Counted from the stretch's first letter, positions 25,910-35,390 are shown. The stretch: DNA of 43,555 nucleotides from Prevotellaceae bacterium (GCA_031276235.1 JAISNL010000102.1:1-43555), one strand, 5' to 3'. Notes: generated by a model from the sequence alone, not told the origin. A program made the numbers and translations.

Positions 25910-25996
25910 CGGTGAGGGGGGGATTCGAACCCCCGGTACCCTTTCGAGTACGACAGTTTAGCAAACTGTTGGTTTCAGCCACTCACCCACCTCACC
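25910..25996 (-). tRNA. tRNA-Ser (anticodon GCT)
   Basis: On the reverse strand, GGTGAGG (acceptor) pairs with CCTCACC, with G as discriminator base. The anticodon arm ACAGT-TTGCTAA-ACTGT shows GCT. A long class II variable arm (GTAC...GTAC) and the T arm GGGGG-TTCGAAT-CCCCC follow. The length is 87 nt without CCA, which is not encoded (the next bases are CAA). It reads AGC and AGU codons. Confidence 0.95.
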
Positions 25997-26084
25997 TTGC
26001 CTGATTTTTATTGCAATACGATAATGAACTTCATTTTGGGCGACAAAGATACTAATTTTTTTAAATAACTGCCAAATTTATTAA

Positions 26085-27056
26085 TTATTTTGTTTTGGGT
26101 TTGGCAATATTGTCGCGCATATCGGTATCGGCTTGGATGTTTTTCATTTTGTAATAATCCATAATTCCGAGATTTCCGTTTCTGAAAGCTTCAGCCATTG
26201 CTAATGGAATCTGCGCTTCGGCTTCAATTACTTTTGCACGCGCCTCCTGTGCTTTTGCTTTCATTTCCTGCTCAATTGCCACAGCCATAGCGCGTTTTTC
26301 TTCGGCTTTTGCCTGTGCTATGTTTTTGTCGGCATTGGCTTGATCCATTTGCAAAACAGCTCCGATATTGCGTCCTATATCAATGTCGGCAATATCGATA
26401 GACAATATTTCAAATGCTGTACCTGCATCTAAACCTTTGGCAAGTACAACTTTTGATATGGAATCAGGATTTTCAAGCACTGCTTTGTGCGATAATGATG
26501 ATCCTATCGACGATACTATTCCTTCGCCTACGCGAGCCAATACTGTATCTTCGCCAGCGCCGCCTACCAGCTGCTTGATGTTTGCGCGAACGGTTACCCG
26601 TGCTTTGGTAATAAGTTGAATACCGTCTTTTGCCATGGCAGTAACCGGCGGCGTGTTGATAACTTTTGGATTTACCGACATCTGAACGGCTTCAAAAACA
26701 TCGCGCCCAGCCAAATCGATGGCAGCTGCCATTCTGAAATCCAAAGAAATATTTGCCTTGTCGGCAGATATAAGGGCATTAACTACTTTGGGAACATCTC
26801 CCTTGGCAAGATAATGCGCTTCGAGCAGATTTGCATCGAGTTTAAGTCCTGCTTTCGTTCCTGTAATCATAGAACGAACAATTGTTTGCGGCGATACTTT
26901 ACGCCAACGCATCAGTACAAGCTGTATCAATGAAATACTTACGCCCGAAAGCATTGCTTGAAACCACAGTCCGATTGGCACGAAATATGCAATCAGCCAT
27001 ATTCCGACAATTGCAACGCCAATCCAAATTAATGTAAATTGTAAATTTGCATCCAT
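26085..27056 (-). CDS. floA: Flotillin-like protein FloA
   Basis: This 323-residue protein begins with a membrane anchor of two hydrophobic stretches (about 6-50, [20 protein letters not shown] and onward). The FloA/YqfA (UPF0365) core follows: [77 protein letters not shown]. The C-terminal helix is Ala/Glu/Lys-rich ([20 protein letters not shown]). FloA proteins sit in the inner membrane and organise membrane microdomains. The gene lies 31 bases after nfeD on the reverse strand, the usual nfeD-flotillin pairing. The tRNA-Ser follows. Confidence 0.94.
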   Translation of the reverse strand: MDANLQFTLIWIGVAIVGIWLIAYFVPIGLWFQAMLSGVSISLIQLVLMRWRKVSPQTIVRSMITGTKAGLKLDANLLEAHYLAKGDVPKVVNALISADKANISLDFRMAAAIDLAGRDVFEAVQMSVNPKVINTPPVTAMAKDGIQLITKARVTVRANIKQLVGGAGEDTVLARVGEGIVSSIGSSLSHKAVLENPDSISKVVLAKGLDAGTAFEILSIDIADIDIGRNIGAVLQMDQANADKNIAQAKAEEKRAMAVAIEQEMKAKAQEARAKVIEAEAQIPLAMAEAFRNGNLGIMDYYKMKNIQADTDMRDNIAKPKTK

Positions 27057-27087
27057 AATTCTAAAATTTTATTTTCTGTTTTTATAT

Positions 27088-27549
27088 TTAATCAATTTTT
27101 TTCACAATCACTTTTGAATCTTCAAAGTTCAACACAACAATTTTTGCATTATGCTCAATAAAATCCAATATGCTTCGCGCTTCTACATCAAGGTTGTTTA
27201 TACGTACTTTTCCTGTTGGCGACAAGCGTGTAATTGCAATGCCTTCGTCTCCTATCCGTATGTTTTTCAACGATGGTGAAATATCTACCGTGCTGTCAAT
27301 GCTTTTGTTCAGCGACAATCGTTGCCATGTTTTTGCCCGAAGCGAGAAATACATTGCAATAATGCACAAAACTATTGTTGCAAAAACGGTAATATGTCCC
27401 GTCACTGTACTAATATTGTAGGCAAGAATAATTCCTGTAATAATAGCAGCGCCTCCTGCAATTCCCGCAAAACCGATTCCCGGCAATATAACAATTTCCG
27501 CTACCAAAAGCAGAACTCCCAAAATTATAAGTACTGTAACCGTTGTCAT
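27088..27549 (-). CDS. NfeD family membrane protein (short form)
   Basis: The product is 153 residues. Three hydrophobic segments (about 5-25, 28-47 and 53-68) are followed by a soluble C-terminal beta-barrel (OB-fold) domain at about 90-153 (GDEGIAITRLSPTGKVRI, RSILDFIEHNAKIVVLNF). This is the short NfeD type without the protease domain, which works with flotillin-like proteins. It starts 9 bases after the stop of the PD40/SPOR gene and ends 31 bases before floA, so the three are one transcription unit. Confidence 0.88.
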   Translation of the reverse strand: MTTVTVLIILGVLLLVAEIVILPGIGFAGIAGGAAIITGIILAYNISTVTGHITVFATIVLCIIAMYFSLRAKTWQRLSLNKSIDSTVDISPSLKNIRIGDEGIAITRLSPTGKVRINNLDVEARSILDFIEHNAKIVVLNFEDSKVIVKKID

Positions 27550-27558
27550 TTTATCTGA

Positions 27559-29520
27559 TTATTTGTTTATTACTTCGTTAATATTTACATCTGTTATTCC
27601 GTTTGCAATAAGTTTTTCTCGTAAATCAATAGCCTGCTCAAAGGTAGTAAAATTTCCTATATTATAAATGATTTTGTTGCGGGAATTAATTATTTTAGAA
27701 ATATCTTTTCCGTTCGCATATTTATTAACAAGTTGTATAACTTGTTTTTCATTGTTGTTTATGCCAACTGTTAGCCTGTAAATTTTATTAGATTCAATTT
27801 TGGCTGCAGGCGGTTTTTGCTTTGATTCTATTTTTTTTGCTTCGTTCAATGTTACTGTTTGCCGACTGTTCCATGCTGAAATAAAAATATCATTAAATCC
27901 CAATGTTTTCAATCGGTTTGCTGCCATTTCCGCATCTGTATATTTTCTGAACAGTCCGATATAATATCGTCTGTTGTTTTTGTGCAATTCTGTTGTTACA
28001 GGGCTGCAGTTTTTGAAAAAATCAGGTTCTATTTTTTTGCCGTCAGGCGCAGAAATAACATGTATTCTGTAAATCAACTCGTCGGGTAATGTATAATCGT
28101 GTATCATAATGGTTTGTTCATTGACTGTGAAGTTAAACATGTCCTGTTCCTCAGGTTGTCGAGTTGCAATTTCAATATGAGGCGACTGTCGCATGTTGTT
28201 ATATGTTTTATTGCCGAAATTTCCCTTATCGGTTGCAGTTTCTTTTTTTACGGCATATTCAATATTTACTATTGATTTCAAATCATCGCTTAACACAGGT
28301 TGTATTTTTTCAGTGATAAATTCATATTCAGACTTGCTTATATATATTGACAGTTGACTGACGGTATGCTGCATATCAAACAATTCATTTTCTTTGTTCA
28401 ATATTTGCTGTTCGATATTTTGATGTTTTGTATTTTCGGTATTATATATGTTTTCACGCAGACTGTCTAATGACTTCTGTATTTCGCTGAATTTATTATT
28501 GTAATATTGAGCGGCTTTCAGCATTTTTATATAATCGCCGTTATTTTTCAATTCTTCTATATTTACTTCAATATTATCATTTTTTGTGTTGTTGCTGTCA
28601 GCAGTAACATCGAGGTTTGCAAGTTGCTGCAATTTTTCATAATCTTCAATCGGTTTATATTCCGGATTTATAATTATTTCGGTTTTATATATGTAAATGT
28701 TTTCGCGGTCGCAGTTACGCGTTGAGGCAAAACATGCAAAATCATTATTATTATCGGGGATGTATAAAAAATCATCGTAAACGGATGACAGCGGAAATCC
28801 CAAATTTTCGGCTTGTTTCCATGTGTTTTTTTCTGTGTCAAAAGTACATTTGAACAAATCAAAACCGCCCATTCCGTAATGTCCGTTAGATGTAAAATAA
28901 AGAGTTTTTCCATCTTCCGAAATGCAGGGATATATTTCATCAAATTGTGTGTTTACTGTTGTTTCAAGCGCTTCGGGTTCGCTCCACAAAGTATCGTTGA
29001 TGCGATGAATTTTATAAATATCCAAACCGTTTTTACCGTATTTGCCATAACTCGAAAAATAAATTACATCTGCATTTTTACTGTTTTGGACGGGATAAAA
29101 AACCGGAGGTAAATTATGTTTTCCTTTATCTGCATCCATTAGCATGGATTGTGCCGCAGGTGCAAAATATCCGTTAGGCAAACTGTCGTAACTGTTTATA
29201 AAATTATTGATGTTTACTTTTTGCTTGCCTGTTATTTTCGGTTTGAAGGTATAATTTACAAGATTACGGGAGTTTTCACAAACAGCAATCTGAACTTTTG
29301 CAGAATCTAAAATATCTGGTCTTACTGCATTTGAATTTATTATGGTTTTGCAAACATCTATTGCTTCGGCAAAACGGTACTCTCTGTGCAATCGTTTTGC
29401 CTGCTGCAATAATTGCACATATACATATGTATTGTTTTGCGGTTCGGGCAAAACTTCATTTTGTGCCGATGCGGGACAAAAAAACACAACAGTAAATATA
29501 GACAATAAATATATTTTCAT
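27559..29520 (-). CDS. Periplasmic PD40 (WD40-like) and SPOR domain protein
   Basis: The chosen start gives 653 residues with signal peptide MKIYLLSIFTVVFFCPASAQ. An N-terminal helical (TPR-like) part at about 25-80 (QLLQQAKRLHREYRFAEAID) is followed by PD40-type propeller motifs at about 145-285 (YFSSYGKYGKNGLDIYKI, DGKTLYFTSNGHYGMGGFDL). Next come a coiled coil at about 340-400 and two SPOR-like domains near 485-560 and 585-653 (YYIGLFRKYTDAEMAANRLK; YNIGNFTTFEQAIDLREKL). SPOR domains bind denuded peptidoglycan, so a role at the cell wall is likely. An ATG eight codons upstream (29544) lies inside the -7 box, so ATG 29520 is preferred. It leads the nfeD-floA operon. Confidence 0.82.
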   Translation of the reverse strand: MKIYLLSIFTVVFFCPASAQNEVLPEPQNNTYVYVQLLQQAKRLHREYRFAEAIDVCKTIINSNAVRPDILDSAKVQIAVCENSRNLVNYTFKPKITGKQKVNINNFINSYDSLPNGYFAPAAQSMLMDADKGKHNLPPVFYPVQNSKNADVIYFSSYGKYGKNGLDIYKIHRINDTLWSEPEALETTVNTQFDEIYPCISEDGKTLYFTSNGHYGMGGFDLFKCTFDTEKNTWKQAENLGFPLSSVYDDFLYIPDNNNDFACFASTRNCDRENIYIYKTEIIINPEYKPIEDYEKLQQLANLDVTADSNNTKNDNIEVNIEELKNNGDYIKMLKAAQYYNNKFSEIQKSLDSLRENIYNTENTKHQNIEQQILNKENELFDMQHTVSQLSIYISKSEYEFITEKIQPVLSDDLKSIVNIEYAVKKETATDKGNFGNKTYNNMRQSPHIEIATRQPEEQDMFNFTVNEQTIMIHDYTLPDELIYRIHVISAPDGKKIEPDFFKNCSPVTTELHKNNRRYYIGLFRKYTDAEMAANRLKTLGFNDIFISAWNSRQTVTLNEAKKIESKQKPPAAKIESNKIYRLTVGINNNEKQVIQLVNKYANGKDISKIINSRNKIIYNIGNFTTFEQAIDLREKLIANGITDVNINEVINK

Positions 29521-29541
29521 TAAATATTTCCAAAACATTTG

Positions 29542-29549
29542 CAAAGTTA
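29542..29549 (-). promoter_or_regulatory. -7 box of the PD40/SPOR-nfeD-floA operon
   Basis: TAACTTTG on the reverse strand matches TAnnTTTG. Its position 21 bases before the ATG at 29520 decides the start codon. No good -33 element at the right spacing. Confidence 0.6.
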
Positions 29550-29827
29550 ATAATTTTCCAAAACAAAATTTGATATAATAAGCAAAAAACAGGTTGCTGT
29601 TTTTATCTTGCTACAATACGCCACTTTATACTTTGTGAAATATATTTCAGAGTTGGAAATTTAACCTTTTTTTGTCTTAATTATTCAAATTTCAGAGGAT
29701 TTAGGTACGTGATATTATCATACAATATATGGCGCTACCCCAAAAAAAAATATTTTATAAAAATAATAAACATCAGACAACAGGCAAAAAAGACAGACTG
29801 GCAGGTATCAATCATCAACTTTGGACA

Positions 29828-29854
29828 AAAAAAACTCCGAAGTCGAGTTTTTTT
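29828..29854. terminator. Terminator-like hairpin at the edge of the second minisatellite
   Basis: AAAAAAACTC (29828-29837) and GAGTTTTTTT (29845-29854) are perfect complements around CGAAGTC, with A- and T-runs as part of the stem. No gene lies immediately upstream on either strand, so the source transcript is unclear. Confidence 0.45.
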
Positions 29855-29855
29855 C

Positions 29856-30443
29856 TTCAACGTTTAAGAAAATAACTTCGAGTTTGAAGAAAATAACTTC
29901 GAGTTTGAAGAAAATAACTTCGAGTTTGAAGAAAATAACTTCGAGTTTTAAGAAAATAACTTCGAGTTCGAAGAAAATAACTTCTAGTTTGAAGAAAATA
30001 ACTTCGAGTTTTAAGAAAATAACTTCTAGTTTGAAGAAAATAACTTCTAGTTTGAAGAAAATAACTTCTAGTTTGAAGAAAATAACTTCTAGTTTGAAGA
30101 AAATAACTTCGAGTTCGAAGAAAATAACTTCTAGTTTGAAGAAAATAACTTCTAGTTTGAAGAAAATAACTTCGAGTTTGAAGAAAATAACTTCGAGTTC
30201 GAAGAAAATAACTTCGAGTTTGAAGAAAATAACTTCGAGTTCGAAGAAAATAACTTCGAGTTTGAAGAAAATAACTTCGAGTTTGAAGAAAATAACTTCG
30301 AGTTTGAAGAAAATAACTTCAACGTTTAAGAAAATTACTTAAAGTTTTAACAAAATTACTTCAACGTTTAACAAAATTACTTCAACGTTTAACAAAATTA
30401 CTTAAAGTTTTAACAAAATTACTTCAACGTTTAACAAAATTAC
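29856..30443. repeat. 21-bp tandem repeat array (28 units)
   Basis: The core of 21 units (29877-30317) is TTCGAGTTTGAAGAAAATAAC with changes at fixed places (TCG/TCT, TTG/TTT/TTC). It is flanked by one TTCAACGTTTAAGAAAATAAC unit on the left and six diverged units on the right (TTCAACGTTTAACAAAATTAC and TTAAAGTTTTAACAAAATTAC). Forward, the core reads as an open frame of heptads (KKITSSL) from a TTG at 29821 to 30342, but codon use and composition look like repeat by-product. The homogeneous core and diverged edges fit slippage or unequal exchange. Confidence 0.93.
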
Positions 30444-30656
30444 TTAAAACTTGAGGCTGAAAGGTTAAAACTTTAGGATAAGGAATGAAAAATAAATAAG
30501 GTATAACAAACAAAACTTAATTTTGACCTGATTTTCCTTACAAAACTGCCACTTAACCGCAATAAATCAACAACGCTCCTTGCAATGATGCAGTGCGTTG
30601 TGCGGGCAAAATATTTTTTGCACCTGCATTATCATCAACTTAACGATTGATTATTG

Positions 30657-31541
30657 TCAAAAATGCCAGTTTTCGTCAGTTTTCACATTTGATGGCTTTG
30701 TTGTTGTATTTTTAGTCGGTTTATTAATATTAACTGTTTTGTTTACATGGATAGCGTTATAAATGTTTTTTGCTTCGGGCAATGCTTGTTGAATATCGGC
30801 TATTCGCGTTTCATCGGAAGGATGGGTGCTGAGAAATTCAGGTGTGGATGTTCCGCCGGCTTGCGCCATTCGCTGCCAAAATGGAACTGCCGCTTCTGGA
30901 TTATATCCTGCAATTGCCATAAATATTAAACCTAAATGGTCGGCTTCAAGTTCCTGTTTTCTGCCAAAAGGCAGCATCACTCCGTATTGCGCTCCAAGTC
31001 CGTAAATCTGCTGGCTCAACGACTTCACCTTGTCTGATGTTCCGCTCAGCAATGAAGTTAACGCTTCTGCGCCGTATTCGGCAATAATTTGTTGAGACAT
31101 TCTTTCGTTTGCATGTTTTGCGACTGCATGGGCAACTTCATGCCCAAGTACCACAGCCAAGCCCGTTTCATCATTCGTTACAGGTAATATTCCTGTATAA
31201 ACCACAATTTTCCCGCCGGGCATGCAAAAGGCATTTACGTTTGCATCTTCTACAAGATTAAATTCCCATTCAAAACTTTTAAGCATGTCTTCCATGCCGT
31301 TAGACCTGTAATAATACTCAACGGCATCCGCAATATTTCTACCGACTTTTACAACCGTTGCGGTTGCGGTTTTATTGGTTGATTTTTTTGCTGTTTTCAT
31401 ATATTCGGCGTAGCTGTTCAAACTTAATGTTAAAACATCTGCATCAGGAACAAGTATTAATTGTTTGCGTCCTGTAATAGGTACGCTACTGCAGGCATAA
31501 ATAAGCGCTGCTACGAACAGTAATAATGATATTTTTTTCAT
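30657..31541 (-). CDS. M48 family metallopeptidase, lipoprotein
   Basis: The chosen start gives 294 residues: a lipoprotein signal MKKISLLLFVAALIYAC with lipobox ending at Cys17, then PITGRKQL as in the Bacteroidota/Proteobacteria YcaL/LoiP-type M48 proteins. The zinc site HEVAH is at 134-138 and the third ligand region ELEAD at 197-201. A Thr/Lys/Asn-rich tail ends the protein. It should act as a periplasmic or outer-membrane-anchored protease in envelope quality control. The frame is open to 31607, but that region contains the promoter, so ATG 31541 is the start. It lies downstream of the large outer-membrane gene but has its own promoter. Confidence 0.9.
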   Translation of the reverse strand: MKKISLLLFVAALIYACSSVPITGRKQLILVPDADVLTLSLNSYAEYMKTAKKSTNKTATATVVKVGRNIADAVEYYYRSNGMEDMLKSFEWEFNLVEDANVNAFCMPGGKIVVYTGILPVTNDETGLAVVLGHEVAHAVAKHANERMSQQIIAEYGAEALTSLLSGTSDKVKSLSQQIYGLGAQYGVMLPFGRKQELEADHLGLIFMAIAGYNPEAAVPFWQRMAQAGGTSTPEFLSTHPSDETRIADIQQALPEAKNIYNAIHVNKTVNINKPTKNTTTKPSNVKTDENWHF

Positions 31542-31582
31542 GTTTCGATTAATAATGATTATGTTAAAATTAAAATAACTTG

Positions 31583-31613
31583 CAAAAGTAGTCTTTATTT
31601 TAGTCAAACCAAA
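31583..31613 (-). promoter_or_regulatory. Promoter of the M48 peptidase gene
   Basis: Reverse strand: TTTG (31610-31613), 19-base spacer, TACTTTTG (31583-31590), a full consensus match. Transcription would start near 31577, with a 35-nt leader. Confidence 0.75.
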
Positions 31614-31644
31614 TATTTATCACAAAATTCATGGCTACGCATAT

Positions 31645-34518
31645 TCAAAATGATACTGCCGTAATTAACCGTATTCCTATATTGTGTTCTACATTTGTTT
31701 TATAAACTCTGAATCCCAATGTTATCGGATATGGCATCCGAAACCAGTATGCATCAAGCATCAAATCTGTTCCGAATGAATAAATATCAGCCTTTGTACT
31801 GTTTATATTTTGGGTTCGTGCAAAATCGTAAAACAAATTTGCCCGTATTCGTGTAATGTAAATTAATGAGCCTGCATTAACATCGGGATAGGCAACAGGA
31901 AACGTATAATCGGACGAAAACATGCACAGTTTTTTACTTGCCATGTTGTTGATTTCTCGCGGAAAATTATAAATGGAAGAATAAAAATATCGTTTTACAT
32001 CCTGTTTTTGATATAATGCCGACAACTGTAATCCTTGATTAACAAACAGACCGGGAATATATGCGGTTATTTTTCCTCCGTAAATATTTCCGAAGTTTTC
32101 TGTGTCGAAAGGTGAATTTTTAAATTGAAAATTAAATATCAAGCCCCATTTCGGAAAAATATCTGTTTTCGATAGTCGTTTGTAAATATATGCATTTACA
32201 CCGTATTCGGCAAGATTTGCTTTTTTCATTGATAAGTTGCTCGGCACAAAATATTTTGTGTTGCTTATCGAAAATATGATGTTTGGGATAATTCCTTTCA
32301 CATATCGTGAATTTGAAAACATCAGCGGAATATAAGTTGTTGCTTCCATATTAAATCCTGTTTCGTTGCCTTTGCTTATGTTTCCATCGCGTATCAAAAA
32401 ATTTTTGCCTCCGCCGTAATGTCCTTCGATGCTTATAACGGGAAACCAGCCTGTATATGTAAATCCTGCATGTATTGCCGAACTGTTGTTGCTATACGAA
32501 TAGGCTAACATCGATGTTGCATTTCCAAGTAAATTTTGAGAAATAATTGTAGCTCCCAAGTTTAATTTGTCGTCATCATCTTTGTTGTTGTAAAACGAAG
32601 CAACAGTATTTTCGGGATTCATTCCCGCATAAAACGGCAGCCATGTACGTACTCGCAGCAAATTTGCCGTTTTGCCGTATTTTTTTGAAGCGTATTTTGG
32701 CTGATTTAGCAAATCTATTGTGTCAACAACAAAATTTTCCTGCATGGCAACAGTTTCGGCAAGTTCAAATTTATATGGCTGCGACCAGTTGATATGCTTA
32801 TTTTCATCGAATACGATTTTTTTCTTTGCAAGTTTTAATCCGTTGCTGCAGTATTCGGAATATATCAAATCATTGTTTTTGTTATGACTGGCGGCTACAG
32901 CGCCAAATTCGGAATTTGTAAGGCGATGAATTTTTTTTGTTTCTGCCAGTATCAAATATAAATTATCGACTCCATCGAATCCCGAATTGAAAATAATATT
33001 TTCTCCATAAAAACTAATATTGGCTATGCCTGTAAATGATTTTTCAATAAGAACGTTCCATTGGTTACTGGCAATATCCAGCGTTTGCAGCGACAGACCA
33101 TCGTCCGAAAGCAAACTTGCGGCAATCGTGTTGCCTTGTTCGTTTAGCGCCAAGGAAACAACCGCTGCATTTTTCGGAGTTTGTATTTCGTATATTTCTG
33201 TGAAATCTGTTTTATTCAGCATGCAAATAAAATTTTTGTCGTTAGTTGTATATTTTGCCGCAGCAATGGTTTCAGAACTGTTGTTGAAAGCAAGCGTACG
33301 ATAGCGAGTTTGCGTCAAAGCGGTTTTAATTTGCTTTGATTTCAAATCGTAAAACCTGATGGTGTTGCTGCTTTTGGCAGTCCAGCGAATATCGGAAATG
33401 TTTTCAATCCAGTAAATTTTATTGTTGTCAAAATAAATTTTATCGTAATAATATCCGATATATGCAAGATGTTTTTCGTTGTAATTTTTATCAATAACGA
33501 CAAGCGATGGAATATTTTTTAGCGTATGTTTTGCCGCAACAATATTTTCATCATCAATAAAATAAGGATAAAAATATTTAGTATAACTTTTTTCTTCATC
33601 TGTAATATGGGTTACATTTGCATCAGGTTTGCGATTTTCAGATGTCCATGATTTTTTTAGATATGCGAATGATTCGGTTTGAAGTTGTTTTAACGAAATA
33701 TCTGTAATTTTTCGGAATCCGCGACCAAAAAACGGAATGGATTTTGTTTGTGAGCGTTCAAGCGTTTTTTTCCATACATCTTCGCCAAAACGTTTGCGGG
33801 CATAAGCGGTTTGAACATATCCGTAAGCATAGGCATCAGGAATAAAATTTTTATATGATCCATGCAGCCATTTATCGTATGAAAAATTTTTGTTTGACAG
33901 CAAATATGCTCTATATTCCGCCAAAAAAAACGGCATTCGTCCTCGTCCCGATTTTGACATCGATGTTTCTGAAAGTACAGCATCTCCTTCAAAAAACCAG
34001 TCGGGAACAATACCCGCCCATGCAACCGAAGTATAATCGCCAAACAGAAAGTGTGCAAATTTCAAAATACCTTTGGTATTGTATTTGCTGATTTGTATAT
34101 AATGCCTAAATTCGTGCAGAGCAAGACTTTTAGCCCAAGGCGTTACATACAAACCGTTTATCGGCGCCGTCATAAAATCCATTTGGCGCGGAGCGAAACT
34201 TACCCATGCGTTTGAATTTAAGTCGTTATTGTGCAAAACTAAAGGTATCGTTTGTTTGTAGTAATTGTTGAGCGAACGCGGAACATGCTTATAAACCTTT
34301 TCCAAAATATTTGCATAGCGATAAGCGGTAGAATCAATTTCACGCGGATAAACAATTTTGAAATGAGATGTTTTTATTTGATTCCATTTTGTGGATGGCG
34401 GCTCGTCATAATTTTGAGCAAACGCTAAACCTGTTGTAAATACAAAATATAAAAGGCAGACAAATATTTTATGTTTAGCAGATAATAAATTTTTATTTAC
34501 ATTTTTAATGTTTTCCAT
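31645..34518 (-). CDS. Outer-membrane protein with N-terminal gluzincin protease-like domain, beta-propeller and C-terminal beta-barrel
   Basis: This is a 957-residue protein. A signal peptide (FVCLLYFVFTTGLAFAQ, ending about residue 35) is followed by a peptidase-MA-like domain. The zinc motif HEFRH is at 135-139 and a downstream WFFEGDA with E177, the spacing expected of a gluzincin. About 300-620 is a beta-propeller-like region with TolB/PD40 flavour (IYWIENISDIRWTAKSSNTI; IFNSGFDGVDNLYLILAETK). From about 660 the sequence alternates in barrel fashion (GFTYTGWFPVISIEGHYGG) and ends in Phe, as in outer-membrane barrels, with similarity in style to surface-antigen/BamA C-termini. I infer a surface or periplasm-facing protease tied to its own barrel; substrate unknown. 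It starts 20 bases after nadC, so it is probably cotranscribed. Confidence 0.75.
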   Translation of the reverse strand: MENIKNVNKNLLSAKHKIFVCLLYFVFTTGLAFAQNYDEPPSTKWNQIKTSHFKIVYPREIDSTAYRYANILEKVYKHVPRSLNNYYKQTIPLVLHNNDLNSNAWVSFAPRQMDFMTAPINGLYVTPWAKSLALHEFRHYIQISKYNTKGILKFAHFLFGDYTSVAWAGIVPDWFFEGDAVLSETSMSKSGRGRMPFFLAEYRAYLLSNKNFSYDKWLHGSYKNFIPDAYAYGYVQTAYARKRFGEDVWKKTLERSQTKSIPFFGRGFRKITDISLKQLQTESFAYLKKSWTSENRKPDANVTHITDEEKSYTKYFYPYFIDDENIVAAKHTLKNIPSLVVIDKNYNEKHLAYIGYYYDKIYFDNNKIYWIENISDIRWTAKSSNTIRFYDLKSKQIKTALTQTRYRTLAFNNSSETIAAAKYTTNDKNFICMLNKTDFTEIYEIQTPKNAAVVSLALNEQGNTIAASLLSDDGLSLQTLDIASNQWNVLIEKSFTGIANISFYGENIIFNSGFDGVDNLYLILAETKKIHRLTNSEFGAVAASHNKNNDLIYSEYCSNGLKLAKKKIVFDENKHINWSQPYKFELAETVAMQENFVVDTIDLLNQPKYASKKYGKTANLLRVRTWLPFYAGMNPENTVASFYNNKDDDDKLNLGATIISQNLLGNATSMLAYSYSNNSSAIHAGFTYTGWFPVISIEGHYGGGKNFLIRDGNISKGNETGFNMEATTYIPLMFSNSRYVKGIIPNIIFSISNTKYFVPSNLSMKKANLAEYGVNAYIYKRLSKTDIFPKWGLIFNFQFKNSPFDTENFGNIYGGKITAYIPGLFVNQGLQLSALYQKQDVKRYFYSSIYNFPREINNMASKKLCMFSSDYTFPVAYPDVNAGSLIYITRIRANLFYDFARTQNINSTKADIYSFGTDLMLDAYWFRMPYPITLGFRVYKTNVEHNIGIRLITAVSF

Positions 34519-34538
34519 AATATTTTATAAGGGAGCAT

Positions 34539-35390
34539 TTATGTTACGGCTTTCAAGCTCAAATCCAAACTTTTTATTTGATGTGTAAGAGCGCCAACCG
34601 AAATAAAGTCAACTCCACATTCGGCATAATCGCGCAGGTTTTCTATTGTTATTCCTCCCGATGATTCTGTTTTGTATTTTCCATCAATTAATTTCACAGC
34701 CTGAATAGTTGTTTTTATATCAAAATTATCAAGCATGATTATATCTATTCCGCCGATTTGCATAATTTTTTTTATATCATCAATACTGCGAGCTTCAACT
34801 TCAATTTTCAGCGAGAGATTTTTTAGTCTCAAATAATTTTGCGCTTTTATTATTGCATTATCAATTCCTCCCGCAAAGTCAATATGATTGTCTTTTAACA
34901 TTATCATATCAAATAAACCCATTCTGTGATTTTCGCCGCCGCCGATTTTTACGGCAAGTTTGTCAAGCGCTCTCATTCCGGGAGTAGTTTTGCGAGTATC
35001 AAGTATTTTTGTTTTCAATCCTTCGAGCCGTTTCACATAAATCGATGTTTGTGTGGCAATTCCGCTCATGTGTTGCATTACATTCAGAACCAATCGTTCC
35101 GACTGCAAAAGCGACCGAATTTTTCCTTCTGCCAGAAAGGCTATATCGCCGAATTTGATTCTGTCGCCATCGTGCAACTGCTGTTCAACAATTTTTATAT
35201 TTTGGTCAATACGTTTAAAAATTTGTTTGGCGATTTCAATTCCTGCTATTATTCCGTCCTGTTTTATAAGCAATTTCATTTTGCCGCTTGCATCAAACGG
35301 GATAGTTGCTAAGGATGAATGGTCTCCATCGCCAATGTCTTCTTTTATTAATAACGAAATTAAATCGTCGATAAATTCTTGATATTTCAT
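34539..35390 (-). CDS. nadC: Nicotinate-nucleotide pyrophosphorylase (carboxylating)
   Basis: The 283-residue protein shows the NadC pattern from start to end. In order: EDIGDGDHSS, AGIEIAKQIF, the ERLVLNVMQHMSGIAT core, the active-site block LDTRKTTPGMRALDKLAVKIGGG with ENHRMGLFDMIMLKDNH, then the C-terminal IEVEARS and IMLDNF, and SGGITIENLRDYA. It converts quinolinate and PRPP to nicotinate mononucleotide in NAD synthesis. nadA and nadB are not in the window. It has a -7 box just upstream and leads the outer-membrane gene. Order with DUF4783 and rlmH is typical of Bacteroidota from memory. Confidence 0.96.
   Translation of the reverse strand: MKYQEFIDDLISLLIKEDIGDGDHSSLATIPFDASGKMKLLIKQDGIIAGIEIAKQIFKRIDQNIKIVEQQLHDGDRIKFGDIAFLAEGKIRSLLQSERLVLNVMQHMSGIATQTSIYVKRLEGLKTKILDTRKTTPGMRALDKLAVKIGGGENHRMGLFDMIMLKDNHIDFAGGIDNAIIKAQNYLRLKNLSLKIEVEARSIDDIKKIMQIGGIDIIMLDNFDIKTTIQAVKLIDGKYKTESSGGITIENLRDYAECGVDFISVGALTHQIKSLDLSLKAVT

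Noticed and set aside
29821-30342. 173-codon ORF of (KKITSSL) repeats as a real gene
   Set aside because: It exists because the 21-bp repeat is divisible by three; the TTG start lies beside a hairpin and there is no promoter or normal N-terminus. Annotated as repeat instead.
31542-31607. Longer N-terminus for the M48 peptidase (start at 31607)
   Set aside because: A consensus promoter lies within it and the downstream ATG gives a perfect lipoprotein signal.
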